Part shown: positions 36,269-45,582 of the stretch, one piece after another
How positions within the stretch are numbered: the first letter of the stretch is position 1
How the letters are laid out: every line of letters starts with the position of its first letter
Assembly: GCF_003026365.1 (NCBI RefSeq)
Contig: NZ_PYOM01000012.1
Coordinates: 1 to 64,000, forward strand
DNA: 64,000 nucleotides
DNA from: Photobacterium angustum
GTDB lineage: Bacteria; Pseudomonadota; Gammaproteobacteria; Enterobacterales; Vibrionaceae
Direction: 5' to 3'
The notes under the pieces: model-generated
Database searches by the model: none
What the model saw: the letters and a program-made list of their open reading frames with translations, nothing else
Told to the model about the DNA's origin: nothing
Program-made: the position numbers and the translations under genes

Positions 36269-37891
36269 ATGAGTAAATTGTTATCGTTTGATTTTTGGCA
36301 ACGATTTGGTAAGTCGTTGATTGTAGTTATTGCTGTAATGCCAGCAGCTGGTATTATGATTTCGCTTGGTAAAGTACTTGCGATGTATGCTGGTGGGCTA
36401 GGCGCACTCGAAACCCTTGGTCATATTATGGAAAACATTGGCTGGGGTATCATCGTTAATTTGCATTTATTATTTGCAGTAGCGATTGGTGGTTCATGGG
36501 CAAAAGAGCGAGCTGGTGGTGCATTTGCCGCGTTAATCGCCTTTATCTTAATTAACCGGACGACAGGCGTTATATTTGGGGTCAATACCAGTATGATGAC
36601 TGACCCTAATGCTATTGTGACCAGCCTATTTGGTACTGATTTACCTGTAACACAATTTTTTACCACAATATTAGGTGCACCAGCACTTAATATAGGGGTG
36701 TTTATCGGTATTATTTCAGGTTATCTCGGTGCAAACTTATACAATCGCTATTACGATTACTCTCGATTACCTGAAGCCTTAGCCTTTTTTAATGGTAAAC
36801 GGTTTGTTCCTTTTGTTGTGATTTTTTACTCAGTAATCATTGCTTTTGTTTTAGCCGTTATTTGGCCTTTAGTGCAAGGTGCATTGAATGATTTTGGATT
36901 GTGGATTGCCTCATCTAAAGACAGCGCACCAATTATTGCCCCTTTTGTTTATGGTACGCTTGAGCGTTTATTACTGCCATTTGGTCTACATCATACCTTA
37001 ACGATCCCGATGAACTACACCGAGTTAGGTGGAGCTTATCAATTATTAACAGGCCCAAATGCAGGAACTAGTGTGTATGGACAAGATCCATTATGGCTTG
37101 CTTGGGTTAGTGATCTTAACAACCTTAAATTAACTGATCCGGCGATGTATCAGCAGCTTTTAGATACAGTTCATCCTGCACGCTTTAAAGTCGGGCAGGT
37201 TATTATCGCAACATCTTCTCTTATTGGTATTGGTTTAGCGATGTATCACAGTGTCGATCATGACAAACGTTTGCAATATAAACCAATGTTTCTCTCTGCG
37301 TGTCTTGCTGTTTTACTTACAGGCGTAACTGAACCTATTGAGTTTATGTTTATGTTCATCGCACCTGTATTGTATGTCGCTCATGCCTTGTTTACGGGTA
37401 TTGCTTTTGCACTTGCAGACTTCATTGATCTGCGTATTCATGCATTTGGCTTAATAGAGCTACTAACGCGTGTACCAATGATGATATCAGCAGGGATAGG
37501 AAGTGATTTGATCAGCTTTATTATTGTGTGCATCGTTTTCTTTGCTGTGAATTATGGCTTATTCCGATTATTAATCGTGAAGTTTAACTTACCAACACCA
37601 GGTCGTGCCGGTAATTATATTGATGAAAAATCAGATACGATGTCGCAGGACGATAAGCTGGAAATTATTATCCAAAACTTAGGTGGGCGCGATAATATTT
37701 CTGAAATCGATGCGTGTATGACACGTTTACGTATTACGGTAAAAGATCCTTCATTAGTTGCAGATTATACGTTGTGGAAATCTACTGGTGCGATGGGGCT
37801 AGTCGTGAAAGAGCAAGGTGTTCAAGCAATTTATGGTCCTGGCGTTGATGTTATTAAATCAGGTCTAGTTGATAAATTTGCCGCGGCTTAA
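36269..37891 (+). CDS. PTS alpha-glucoside-type transporter EIICB
   Basis: Membrane permease and phosphotransferase of the glucose-family PTS, 540 residues. The EIIC domain (about 1-430, ten or so helices; MPAAGIMISLGKVLA start, GLHHTLTIPMNYTELGG, GVTEPIEFMFMFIAP) carries sugar, and the C-terminal EIIB domain holds the phosphorylated cysteine C483 in EIDACMTRLRITV. There is no EIIA domain, so phosphate must come from a separate EIIA such as Crr. It resembles maltose/alpha-glucoside EIICB proteins. It would deliver a phosphorylated disaccharide. It starts 55 bases after the alpha-glucosidase. Confidence 0.9.
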   Translation: MSKLLSFDFWQRFGKSLIVVIAVMPAAGIMISLGKVLAMYAGGLGALETLGHIMENIGWGIIVNLHLLFAVAIGGSWAKERAGGAFAALIAFILINRTTGVIFGVNTSMMTDPNAIVTSLFGTDLPVTQFFTTILGAPALNIGVFIGIISGYLGANLYNRYYDYSRLPEALAFFNGKRFVPFVVIFYSVIIAFVLAVIWPLVQGALNDFGLWIASSKDSAPIIAPFVYGTLERLLLPFGLHHTLTIPMNYTELGGAYQLLTGPNAGTSVYGQDPLWLAWVSDLNNLKLTDPAMYQQLLDTVHPARFKVGQVIIATSSLIGIGLAMYHSVDHDKRLQYKPMFLSACLAVLLTGVTEPIEFMFMFIAPVLYVAHALFTGIAFALADFIDLRIHAFGLIELLTRVPMMISAGIGSDLISFIIVCIVFFAVNYGLFRLLIVKFNLPTPGRAGNYIDEKSDTMSQDDKLEIIIQNLGGRDNISEIDACMTRLRITVKDPSLVADYTLWKSTGAMGLVVKEQGVQAIYGPGVDVIKSGLVDKFAAA

Positions 37892-37957
37892 TTTGTTAAA
37901 GGTCAGCGTGGCTTCAATGTCACGCTTGATTTTATCGTATTAGTAAGTGATTGAATA

Positions 37958-38764
37958 ATGAAGTTATTAACATTGAACACGCACAGTTGGCAAGAACAAG
38001 ATCAACTAGAAAAATTAGATGTAGTCGCAAAGGCAATCATTGAACAAGATTGTGATGTGATCGCTTTACAAGAAGTGAATCAGCGTTATGACAGTTCTAT
38101 TATTAATGCATCAACAGTGAGTAATTTTCCTGTTCACTCTGATAATTATGCATATCTGCTACAACAGAGGTTATTGGTGCTGGGTCATCAGTATTATTTA
38201 ACGTGGGATTTTGTTCATCAAAGTTATGATGTGTACCAAGAAGGGCTTGCATTTTTGAGTCGAGAGCCAGTGATTGAACATCAAGTAATTGATCTAAATG
38301 ATAACTATGATGAAAAATACTGGAAGCATCGGCGCGCAGTACGGATCACTTTAGGCTATAAGGATCAAACGCTGGATATTTACAACTGTCATTGTGGCTG
38401 GTGGAATGACATTGAAAGTCCTTTTCAGCAACATATTGAGCGTATTAAAAGCTGTTTATCTGGCCGGTTAAGTTTATTCTTAGGTGATTTTAATACCCCT
38501 AGCCATTTAGTCGATGAGGGTTATTCATATCTTATTCAGCAAGGATTTATTGATACTTATACATCTGCACAGATGAAGGATGATGGTAATACCGTTGTGA
38601 AATGCATTGATGGATGGCAAAACAATCATGAAGCATTACGTATTGATTATGTATTTTCGAATCAAAACGTTAGTGTGAGCAGTCACAAAGTAATTTTTAA
38701 CGGCGATTATTACCCGATAGTGTCGGATCATTTTGGTCTTATAGTTAGCTTAGATCTTCATTAA
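37958..38764 (+). CDS. EEP-family phosphatase, probable maltose 6'-phosphate phosphatase (MapP-like)
   Basis: 268-residue endonuclease/exonuclease/phosphatase-superfamily protein. Catalytic landmarks are KLLTLNTHSW, the metal-binding E in ALQEVNQ, NCHCGWW, LGDFNTPSH, RIDYVFSNQ and SDHFGL. In enterococci a protein of this superfamily, MapP, removes phosphate from PTS-imported maltose 6'-phosphate so that the free disaccharide can be split. The same order here (PTS permease then this gene, with an alpha-glucosidase lacking a phospho-sugar signature) suggests the same job. A DNase or lipid phosphatase role is not excluded. Cytoplasmic, last gene of the operon; a strong terminator follows. Confidence 0.7.
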   Translation: MKLLTLNTHSWQEQDQLEKLDVVAKAIIEQDCDVIALQEVNQRYDSSIINASTVSNFPVHSDNYAYLLQQRLLVLGHQYYLTWDFVHQSYDVYQEGLAFLSREPVIEHQVIDLNDNYDEKYWKHRRAVRITLGYKDQTLDIYNCHCGWWNDIESPFQQHIERIKSCLSGRLSLFLGDFNTPSHLVDEGYSYLIQQGFIDTYTSAQMKDDGNTVVKCIDGWQNNHEALRIDYVFSNQNVSVSSHKVIFNGDYYPIVSDHFGLIVSLDLH

Positions 38765-38780
38765 TCTTACTTATATGATT

Positions 38781-38807
38781 AAAGCCTTGCTTAAAGCGAG
38801 GCTTTTT
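38781..38807. terminator. Terminator of the sugar operon
   Basis: AAAGCCTTGC pairs with GCGAGGCTTT (one G-T pair) around a 5-base loop with a T run, between the convergent phosphatase and LysR genes. Confidence 0.85.
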
Positions 38808-38811
38808 ACAA

Positions 38812-39747
38812 CTAAAATATAAGTGGAGTATCACTATTTTTGCGTTGTTGGTCGATTTCAGTAACTCGTTTTAAAAGATAATCTTTGAAATTAGCGCATC
38901 GTACTGGCATATATTTTCTTGGTTTATAATACAAACTCAGTTCAAATTCGCTACTTACATAATTGTTTAATACCGTTACTAACCGATCTTCTTGAAGGTC
39001 TTGTTTAATCAAACTGAAAGGCAGGTAAGCAATTCCTCCACCGGCTAGGGCGATATTTTTTAAAATCTCACTGTCGTCCACTTCTACCGATCTAGGTATT
39101 TGAACAGAGTTATATTCCCCATTTTGTTCAAATATCCATTTATTACCACCGACTAATGTTGTTGCAAATAAGCACAAATGCTTTTTTAGATCATGGGGTA
39201 TTATCGGTTCTCCATAGCGTTTAATATAACTTGGTGAACAACAGGCTTTTAAAGGTTCACTGAAAAGAGAACGTTTAACCAGTAAGCTATCTTTGTTTTG
39301 AAAACCGCGGTAAGTTGCATTTGCTCTAATGGCAAAATCGACATCGTGAACATTATCCACTTCAAACGCTGTTTCGATTACAACAAAATTGATAGTAGGG
39401 TTGTCACTGATATATTCACCAATAATTTTACTTAAAAAATGCTTAGCAAACAAAGGGGTGCTAGCAATTCTTATTGTGCCAATATCATCATTGCCTAAAT
39501 TTTTTATTTCATTAATGGCATCGGTTATTTGATTATTGATGTGGCTAAATTGTTTAAATAGTAATTTTCCAGCTTGCGTTGGTGTGATTTTTCGCGTGGT
39601 ACGTTTAACAAGGCTAACTCCCATGTTTTCTTCTAGTTCTGTGAGCCAGCGACTACCAGCAGAAGGCGATATGCCATATTGTTTTGCAGCATCAGTTACT
39701 GAATTGCAACGTACGACATGAAGAAAAAAAACGATCTTATCTAACAT
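38812..39747 (-). CDS. LysR-family transcriptional regulator
   Basis: 311-residue LysR regulator: N-terminal winged HTH (KIVFFLHVVRCNSVTDAAKQYG, then LTELEENMGVSLVKRTTRKI) and a C-terminal two-lobe effector domain (about 90-300). I choose the third ATG (39747, MLDKIV), which has AAGGA six bases upstream; two further in-frame ATGs lie just before. It is divergent from the SDR gene 268 bases away, and a strong palindrome lies between them, so it probably regulates that SDR and itself. Confidence 0.88.
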   Translation of the reverse strand: MLDKIVFFLHVVRCNSVTDAAKQYGISPSAGSRWLTELEENMGVSLVKRTTRKITPTQAGKLLFKQFSHINNQITDAINEIKNLGNDDIGTIRIASTPLFAKHFLSKIIGEYISDNPTINFVVIETAFEVDNVHDVDFAIRANATYRGFQNKDSLLVKRSLFSEPLKACCSPSYIKRYGEPIIPHDLKKHLCLFATTLVGGNKWIFEQNGEYNSVQIPRSVEVDDSEILKNIALAGGGIAYLPFSLIKQDLQEDRLVTVLNNYVSSEFELSLYYKPRKYMPVRCANFKDYLLKRVTEIDQQRKNSDTPLIF

Positions 39748-39790
39748 TTGCATTCCTTGCATTGTTAATAACGTTCTAGAGTACCAAGTA

Positions 39791-39812
39791 TAAATTGTAA
39801 CGTTACAGTTTA
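39791..39812. promoter_or_regulatory. Palindromic operator between the LysR and SDR genes
   Basis: The core TGTAACGTTACA (39796-39807) is a perfect palindrome and the symmetry extends to 22 bases with a single mismatched pair. It lies 43 bases upstream of the LysR start and fits an autoregulatory site with LysR-type T-N11-A symmetry. Confidence 0.6.
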
Positions 39813-40015
39813 TGATTTACAGCTATTTTACGGTAATTTTATCTTTTTCTTATTTGTGGAACGTTATTTGATTATATGCAAGAGTGAATTGCTTTAATGC
39901 ACTGCATGCTTAGGACTGGTTACCTATTATTATGTTAAGCCGTAAAGATTAGAGCTTATGTATTGGATGTAATAATAAGTATATAGAGTAAATATTTTTA
40001 AGAGGGGTAGTAAAA

Positions 40016-40750
40016 ATGCTAACGGATAAGGTTTGCCTTGTAACTGGTGGTGCTCAAGGTATTGGTCGCTGTATTGTCGAAACCTTTGCTAACCAAGGCG
40101 CAAAGCATGTATATGTTTGTGATATGAATTTTGGCGCTATGGCCGATTTAGAACAACAATTTCCTAATGTAACTGCACTCGAATTAAATGTATGCGATAG
40201 AGCTAACGTATCAGATGCGATCACAAAAATCGCACAACAGTATGGAACCATTGATGTATTAGTGAATAACGCAGGTATCACACGGGATAACTTAATTGAA
40301 AATATGTCCGAGAATGATTGGGATCTTGTTATTGATGTCAATTTGAAAGGTGTATTTAACATGACACAAGCCGTTGCTCCGTTAATGATGGCTTCAGGAT
40401 CGGGTTCTATTATCACAATGTCATCTGTGGTTGGTACAGACGGTAATATTGGTCAAACCAACTATGCAGCGACAAAAGCTGGCGTGATTGCAATGACAAA
40501 ATCATGGTCAAAAGAGTTTGCACGTAAAGGGGCAAAAGTACGTGCCAATTGTGTTGCACCTGGTTTTATTGAAACACCAATGACAGTCGATTTACCTGAA
40601 AAAGTTATTGATTATATGGTTTCTAAAACGCCGCTCAAACGTATGGGATTGGCGCAAGATATTGCAAATGGTGTGCTATTTTTAGCAAGTGACAATTCAA
40701 GCTTCATTACTGGTCAAACATTGAAAGTCGATGGCGGACTCGTTATATAG
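40016..40750 (+). CDS. Short-chain dehydrogenase, FabG/PhaB-like
   Basis: 244-residue NAD(P)-dependent oxidoreductase. Cofactor motif TGGAQGIGR (10-18), NNAG (84-87), and catalytic S137, Y150 and K154 in the order S-Y-x3-K are complete; the C-terminus ends GQTLKVDGGLVI, typical of 3-oxoacyl-ACP or acetoacetyl-CoA reductases. It cannot be the essential fabG because the fatty-acid operon is not here; a role in beta-hydroxy acid or alcohol metabolism is likely. It has an AGAGGGG ribosome site, stands alone, and is divergent from a LysR gene. Confidence 0.88.
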   Translation: MLTDKVCLVTGGAQGIGRCIVETFANQGAKHVYVCDMNFGAMADLEQQFPNVTALELNVCDRANVSDAITKIAQQYGTIDVLVNNAGITRDNLIENMSENDWDLVIDVNLKGVFNMTQAVAPLMMASGSGSIITMSSVVGTDGNIGQTNYAATKAGVIAMTKSWSKEFARKGAKVRANCVAPGFIETPMTVDLPEKVIDYMVSKTPLKRMGLAQDIANGVLFLASDNSSFITGQTLKVDGGLVI

Positions 40751-40766
40751 AGTCAATACATAATTC

Positions 40767-40797
40767 GCCTCCCTATCTATATTTAGGCTAGGGAGGC
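40767..40797 (+). terminator. Terminator of the SDR gene
   Basis: GCCTCCCTA pairs perfectly with TAGGGAGGC around a 13-base loop, 17 bases after the stop. The T run is weak. Confidence 0.7.
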
Positions 40798-41050
40798 TTA
40801 TATCTTGTAGCAATATGTTTCTGGAACGAGTAAAGCGTAGAATATTAGTTACAAAATAGGCATTAAAGCAATGTAGATTGAATTTCGAACAATTCCAGTG
40901 GTTAAATAAACATCATAATTTCTGTAATAGTTATGTTTTTACACTTAATTGTCAGGGTTATGCAAGATATTAGGGTGTTGCTAATATTTTCAATGCTTTC
41001 CACTTGAAAAGCATTAAACTGCGTCGACTTATGCTTTTAGGATTGATGTA

Positions 41051-41287
41051 GTGGTCACCTTTTTTATACAAAATATAGGTGTTGAGAGTCTAGTTCTATT
41101 ACTTCTCGCTGTTATTTTATTGTTTTATTCAATGCAGAAAGAAAATATTTGGCTAAGCCGTTTGGCGCTTATATTAATGGTTTGCGGTGGGGCCGCCTTG
41201 ATGAATAAACAATACCAAGAGTATCAGTCTTTTTCTGATCAATTAAATATAAAGCATGATTACAGTGGCTTTGTTGATATTCCATAA
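41051..41287 (+). CDS. Small membrane protein of unknown function
   Basis: 78 residues with two predicted membrane helices (about 10-28 and 35-52: ESLVLLLLAVILLFYSM, LSRLALILMVCGGAAL) and a polar C-terminal tail. I do not recognise it. The start is a GTG with a GGA six or so bases upstream; no ATG precedes the first helix. It ends 5 bases from the end of the convergent modE-like gene. Real coding is likely because of the two well-formed helices, but unproven. Confidence 0.5.
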   Translation: MVTFFIQNIGVESLVLLLLAVILLFYSMQKENIWLSRLALILMVCGGAALMNKQYQEYQSFSDQLNIKHDYSGFVDIP

Positions 41288-41292
41288 ACCTG

Positions 41293-42093
41293 TTAGCACA
41301 TTGTCGCGATAGTGACTTGGTTTGACTTAAAGAGGGCATAAATAGACATACCGACACGGAGGTTTTCTTCTATTAGATCTTGATTGTCTACTAATGCACA
41401 GACGGTAATATCATCATTTAATGCGATAGCAACTTCGGTTGATTTCGTATCTTGCTGAATCGACGTTATCGTGCCTAATAATTGGTTATCAAAGCGATCA
41501 CGCTTTCCGTGGATCATGTTCTCTTCACTACAAACTGTGATCGCTGGACCTTTAATCAGGGCAACAACATCTTTGTTTTTTACTAATTGAAGTTTTACCG
41601 TACTGCCATGGGTGATCGTAGCATAGATATTATGTGTGTCGGTAAGTGTAATCGTAACGCGATCATGCAAGCTATGACGTTCGATAGAGCCAATGCGTCC
41701 AAAGAATTGATTTCTCGCACTTGTCTGTAATGAAAAACGAGACATGACACCTAATAAACTATCTAACGGGGCGCTTTCATCATTTAAGGCCTTTAAGCCC
41801 ATATCTTGAATTTGATTCAGCAGCTCATACATTTGCACTAATCGTAATCCAAATCGCGTTAGATCCGCACCACCACCACCTTTACCGCCTTTTTCACTTG
41901 TGACAAGTGCAGATCCCGCAAGAAGATTCATATCCTTAACGGCATCAAAAGCAGCTTTATAACTGATACCTGCGAGTTTTGCTCCTTTGCTTATCGAGCC
42001 TGTTTGGTGGATAGCATTGAGTAGAGCAATACGACGAGGGTTGGCGAAAATCTTATTTTCAATGAGAAGAGTAGAAATGGCAGTAAGGTTCAT
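41293..42093 (-). CDS. modE: ModE-like molybdate-responsive regulator
   Basis: 266-residue regulator like E. coli ModE (262). The N-terminal winged HTH (about 1-110: NPRRIALLNAIHQTGSISKG, ISYKAAFDAVKDMN, and the glycine-rich wing SEKGGKGGGGADL) binds DNA, and two C-terminal TOBE/Mop domains (about 125-190 and 200-262, SARNQFFGRIGSIERHS and NQLLGTITSIQQD) bind molybdate or tungstate. It usually represses modABC and activates molybdoenzyme genes. Neither mod transporter genes nor molybdoenzyme genes are next to it here. Confidence 0.92.
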   Translation of the reverse strand: MNLTAISTLLIENKIFANPRRIALLNAIHQTGSISKGAKLAGISYKAAFDAVKDMNLLAGSALVTSEKGGKGGGGADLTRFGLRLVQMYELLNQIQDMGLKALNDESAPLDSLLGVMSRFSLQTSARNQFFGRIGSIERHSLHDRVTITLTDTHNIYATITHGSTVKLQLVKNKDVVALIKGPAITVCSEENMIHGKRDRFDNQLLGTITSIQQDTKSTEVAIALNDDITVCALVDNQDLIEENLRVGMSIYALFKSNQVTIATMC

Positions 42094-42297
42094 AACAGTA
42101 ATTTGGTCTTATATTTTTTTCTATCTTAGCGCAGTTTACCCAGTAGGTATAATTTTAATATATAAGTAACCTTTTGTATTTATTATGATATTACTGTTTT
42201 AAGAGCAGTGAAGTTATTGAATAATCAAAAGATTAGCTATAACGCTGTTGGTTTTTTAAACTGTCTGTACCCACAATCAATGAGTACAGACAGTATA

Positions 42298-43467
42298 TTA
42301 ATCCAACGTAAAAGGGTTACGTTTGGCAATATGATCAGTAAGGTTACTGACTGATTCACAGCAACATTGTTCCATCACTTGCTGTAGTTGTTTTTTCAAC
42401 ATATTAATAGTGTGGTGACCACCGTTATGACCCAAGGCACCTACACCATACATAAAACTACGACCAAGAAAGGCAAACTCAATTCCTGTTGAGAGTGTAC
42501 GAGCAATATCAGCCCCGTCACGAATACCACTGTCCATCATAATCGTAATTTGACCTTTGCATTTATCCATTATTTCAATGGATTTACTGATAGTAGAAGG
42601 TCCTGAATCTAATTGTCGACCACCATGGTTTGAGATAATGATGCCGTCTAAGCCAAGCGCAATTGCTTTTTGACTGTCTTCAACCGTTGATAAGCCTTTT
42701 AAGACTAGGTTGCCTTTCCACTTGTCACGTAAGCGTGCGACTTTGTCTTCACTTAACCGACCATTAAAGGTTTTATCCATGAATAATGCGAGATGGTGCA
42801 TGTCCATCGAGCCTGACATATATTTGGACAAAGTTTCGAACTGAGGTTGTCCTTTTTTCAACGTGGCTATTGCCCACTTTGGTGACAATAGTATTTCGAC
42901 AATGTTTTGCCATGTCATTTTAGGCGGCATAGCTAAACCATTACGGATTTCTTTTGGGCGATAAGCAAAAGTAGGGACATCAGAAAGTAATACTAATGTT
43001 TTGATTCCAGCGTCTTCACAGCGTTTAAGTAAGTCATCTGTAATCTTGTCATCAACAGGGTGATAGAGCTGGAACCATGCTTTACCTTCTGTGATTTCGG
43101 CAATCTTCTCAATCGGAGAGGTTGAAACAGTACTAAGAATAAAAGGCACATTTTGCTCAAAAGCGGCTTGCGCCAATATTTCAGGCGCATTTGGCCAAAT
43201 CAAACCTTGTAAACCCACAGGGCTGATACCAAATGGCGCATCATACGTTTCGCCAAACAGGGTGGTTTTTAAAGAAATCGAATTGTAATCACGAAGATAA
43301 TAGGGGATTAGCTCAATTTGGCGAATATCATGAGTATTACGTTTGAGTCCCATTTCAATGTTGCAGCCGCCATCGACATATTCAAATGCAAACTTAGGTA
43401 AGTTGAATTTCGCTTTACGGCGAAGGTATTCAACATCAGGGTAATGGGTATTAAAATAATCCTTCAT
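42298..43467 (-). CDS. FMN-dependent alpha-hydroxy-acid dehydrogenase (L-lactate type)
   Basis: 389-residue flavoenzyme of the FMN-dependent alpha-hydroxy-acid dehydrogenase/oxidase family. FMN and active-site segments: YVDGGCNIEMGLKRN near residue 30, ISPVGLQGLIWPNAPE, FQLYHP, and the catalytic histidine with arginine in SNHGGRQLD, then DSGIRDGADIARTL. It would oxidise L-lactate (or glycolate, mandelate) to the 2-oxoacid, passing electrons to quinone or oxygen. ATG 43467 has GAGAT upstream; a further-upstream start is less likely. Divergent from poxB, which would oxidise the pyruvate formed. Confidence 0.88.
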   Translation of the reverse strand: MKDYFNTHYPDVEYLRRKAKFNLPKFAFEYVDGGCNIEMGLKRNTHDIRQIELIPYYLRDYNSISLKTTLFGETYDAPFGISPVGLQGLIWPNAPEILAQAAFEQNVPFILSTVSTSPIEKIAEITEGKAWFQLYHPVDDKITDDLLKRCEDAGIKTLVLLSDVPTFAYRPKEIRNGLAMPPKMTWQNIVEILLSPKWAIATLKKGQPQFETLSKYMSGSMDMHHLALFMDKTFNGRLSEDKVARLRDKWKGNLVLKGLSTVEDSQKAIALGLDGIIISNHGGRQLDSGPSTISKSIEIMDKCKGQITIMMDSGIRDGADIARTLSTGIEFAFLGRSFMYGVGALGHNGGHHTINMLKKQLQQVMEQCCCESVSNLTDHIAKRNPFTLD

Positions 43468-43745
43468 TTTTATTATCTCATTTTGACAAGTGCAAATAAC
43501 ATAGATCAATTGAATTGATTATGAACGTGATATTTACAATATCTAAAAAACAAAAAATGGAATAAATAAAAATAGTTAACAGTGTTTCCATTTTTATATT
43601 TTCTTGTAAAGAGAAGCTTATTTATTATCCTGAATAGATAACTCAATAATGGTAATTGATTTTGGAATTAAACGGATATTAAAAAATGAAAATGGAGGAT
43701 TAATATAGATAAAAATTATATTCATCAGAGTCGAAAGGGAACCGA

Positions 43746-45467
43746 ATGAAACAGACAATCGCGCGTTATATCACTCGTTTTTTATCACAAGCGGGTGTGG
43801 AACGGATCTGGGGTGTGACAGGGGATTCATTAAATGGGATCAGCGATAGTATTCGAGCGGAAGGTAAAATCCGTTGGATGGGAACCCGACACGAAGAAGT
43901 GGCTGCTTTTGCTGCAGGTGCAGAAGCGGAACTCACAGGTAAATTAGCTGTTTGTGCTGGCTCTTGTGGTCCTGGCAATATGCATCTTATTAACGGGCTT
44001 TATAACTGTTATAGAAATCGCGTTCCCGTATTAGCTATTGCTTCTGATATCCCTTCTTCTGAAGTGGGCAGCCATTATTTTCAAGAAACTGATCCAAAAG
44101 CACTGTATAAAGAATGCAGTATATTTTGTGAAACCTTAACCCATCCAGAACAAATGCCACAATTGCTTGAAACGGCAATGCGACAAGCCATTTTAAAACA
44201 GGGTGTTAGTGTTATTGTATTGCCCGGTGACATTGCACTACAAAATATGCCAAGTAATGCTGATTTAAAACGTTGGCAACAACCATTATTACCTGTTATT
44301 GCACCCGAAGCGACATTAGTTACTGCAGCTGCAGATCTGCTACAGCATAGTGCTAAGTGCGTTATTATGGCGGGCGCTGGTTGTAAATTTGCCCATGATG
44401 AAGTGGTCACACTCGCGAAGACACTTAAAGCGCCGATTGTGCATGCATTACGCGGGAAAGAATATTTAGAACATCATAATCCTTATGATATTGGTATGAC
44501 GGGGTTAATTGGTTTTTCATCGGGCTATCATGCGTTAGAGCAAGCCGATACGGTAATTTTATTAGGCACTGGCTTCCCTTTCCGCGCATTTTATCCCGCT
44601 AAAGCAAAAATTATTCAAATTGATATCGATCCTGCGAGTATTGGTCGTCATACCCAAGTTGATCTCGGTATCGTGGCTGATGTAAAAGTCTTTGTTGAAC
44701 AACTATTAGTACAGTTAACAGAGAAAACTGACGAAGATTTCCTTAATACATGTTTGGCGCATTATAAAAAAACGCGAAAAGATTTTGATGTGTTAACTCA
44801 AGTTAAACAGGGAAAAACACTTATTCACCCTCAGACATTGAATAAATTAATAAGTGAAAAAGCAGCAGAAGATGCCATCTTTACTTGTGATGTAGGCACA
44901 CCAACATTGTGGGCTGCTCGTTATTTACAATTAAATGGTCAACATCGATTAATTGGCTCTTTTTCACATGGTTCAATGGCAAATGCGATGGCACAAGCTA
45001 TCGGTATTCAAGCCGCAGCACCTGAGCGCCAAGTGATTGCAATGTGTGGTGATGGCGGTTTCTCTATGTTAATGGGGGACTTATTAACCCTTAAACCCTA
45101 TAAGTTGCCTTTAAAAATTGTGGTACTCAATAATAGTTCATTAGGTTTTGTTGCGATGGAAATGAAAGCAGCAGGATTACTGTCAGACTCAACTGATTTA
45201 GCCAATCCAAGTTTTGCTGCTATTGCTGAAGCATGTGGCATTACCGGTATTAAAGTAGATGATGTGACTAAACTACCTGAAGCAATTGATGAGTTGTTAG
45301 CAACAGAAGGACCAGCATTGTTAGAAGTCATTTCAAATAAAGATGAATTAATGATGCCACCGACCATCGAACTTAAACAAGCTGCTGGATTTGGATTATA
45401 TATGCTAAAAGCAATGTTTAATAAGCACGGAAACCAGTTAATCGATGTTGTTAAAAGTGATGCATAA
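43746..45467 (+). CDS. poxB: Ubiquinone-dependent pyruvate dehydrogenase (pyruvate oxidase)
   Basis: Thiamine-diphosphate, FAD enzyme that oxidises pyruvate to acetate and CO2 and reduces ubiquinone at the membrane. The N-terminal half follows E. coli PoxB almost residue by residue ([52 protein letters not shown]). The thiamine site is [15 protein letters not shown]...NN, and the C-terminal peptide [17 protein letters not shown] matches the membrane-binding tail. Length 573 versus 572. GGGAA lies before the ATG. It is divergent from the FMN lactate dehydrogenase across 278 bases. Confidence 0.95.
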   Translation: MKQTIARYITRFLSQAGVERIWGVTGDSLNGISDSIRAEGKIRWMGTRHEEVAAFAAGAEAELTGKLAVCAGSCGPGNMHLINGLYNCYRNRVPVLAIASDIPSSEVGSHYFQETDPKALYKECSIFCETLTHPEQMPQLLETAMRQAILKQGVSVIVLPGDIALQNMPSNADLKRWQQPLLPVIAPEATLVTAAADLLQHSAKCVIMAGAGCKFAHDEVVTLAKTLKAPIVHALRGKEYLEHHNPYDIGMTGLIGFSSGYHALEQADTVILLGTGFPFRAFYPAKAKIIQIDIDPASIGRHTQVDLGIVADVKVFVEQLLVQLTEKTDEDFLNTCLAHYKKTRKDFDVLTQVKQGKTLIHPQTLNKLISEKAAEDAIFTCDVGTPTLWAARYLQLNGQHRLIGSFSHGSMANAMAQAIGIQAAAPERQVIAMCGDGGFSMLMGDLLTLKPYKLPLKIVVLNNSSLGFVAMEMKAAGLLSDSTDLANPSFAAIAEACGITGIKVDDVTKLPEAIDELLATEGPALLEVISNKDELMMPPTIELKQAAGFGLYMLKAMFNKHGNQLIDVVKSDA

Positions 45468-45497
45468 CGTGACTAACTAATAACCTAAACGTTGGCT

Positions 45498-45560
45498 AAA
45501 ATAAAACCTTGTTCTTTAATCGCTTATATTAAATAAGAGAGTAAGGACAAGGTTTTATTT
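45498..45560. terminator. Long hairpin, bidirectional terminator; one of two similar copies
   Basis: AAATAAAACCTTGT (45498-45511) pairs perfectly with ACAAGGTTTTATTT (45547-45560) around a 35-base loop that itself contains CTTATATTAAATAAG. It lies between convergent poxB and the zinc-ribbon gene. A related element occurs at 47183-47239. Confidence 0.75.
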
Positions 45561-45582
45561 GTGCTTCATCATTAGAGAACCA

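Noticed and set aside
36269-37891. EIIA domain in the PTS protein
   Set aside because: The chain ends after the EIIB domain; no EIIA histidine region exists.
37901-37927. Hairpin between EIICB and the phosphatase as terminator
   Set aside because: Only six base pairs (AGCGTG/CACGCT) with a ten-base loop and weak T run; the gene pair is probably co-transcribed.
40993-41016. AATGCTTT/AAAAGCATT hairpin before the small membrane protein
   Set aside because: Short AT-rich stem with no T run; may be chance.
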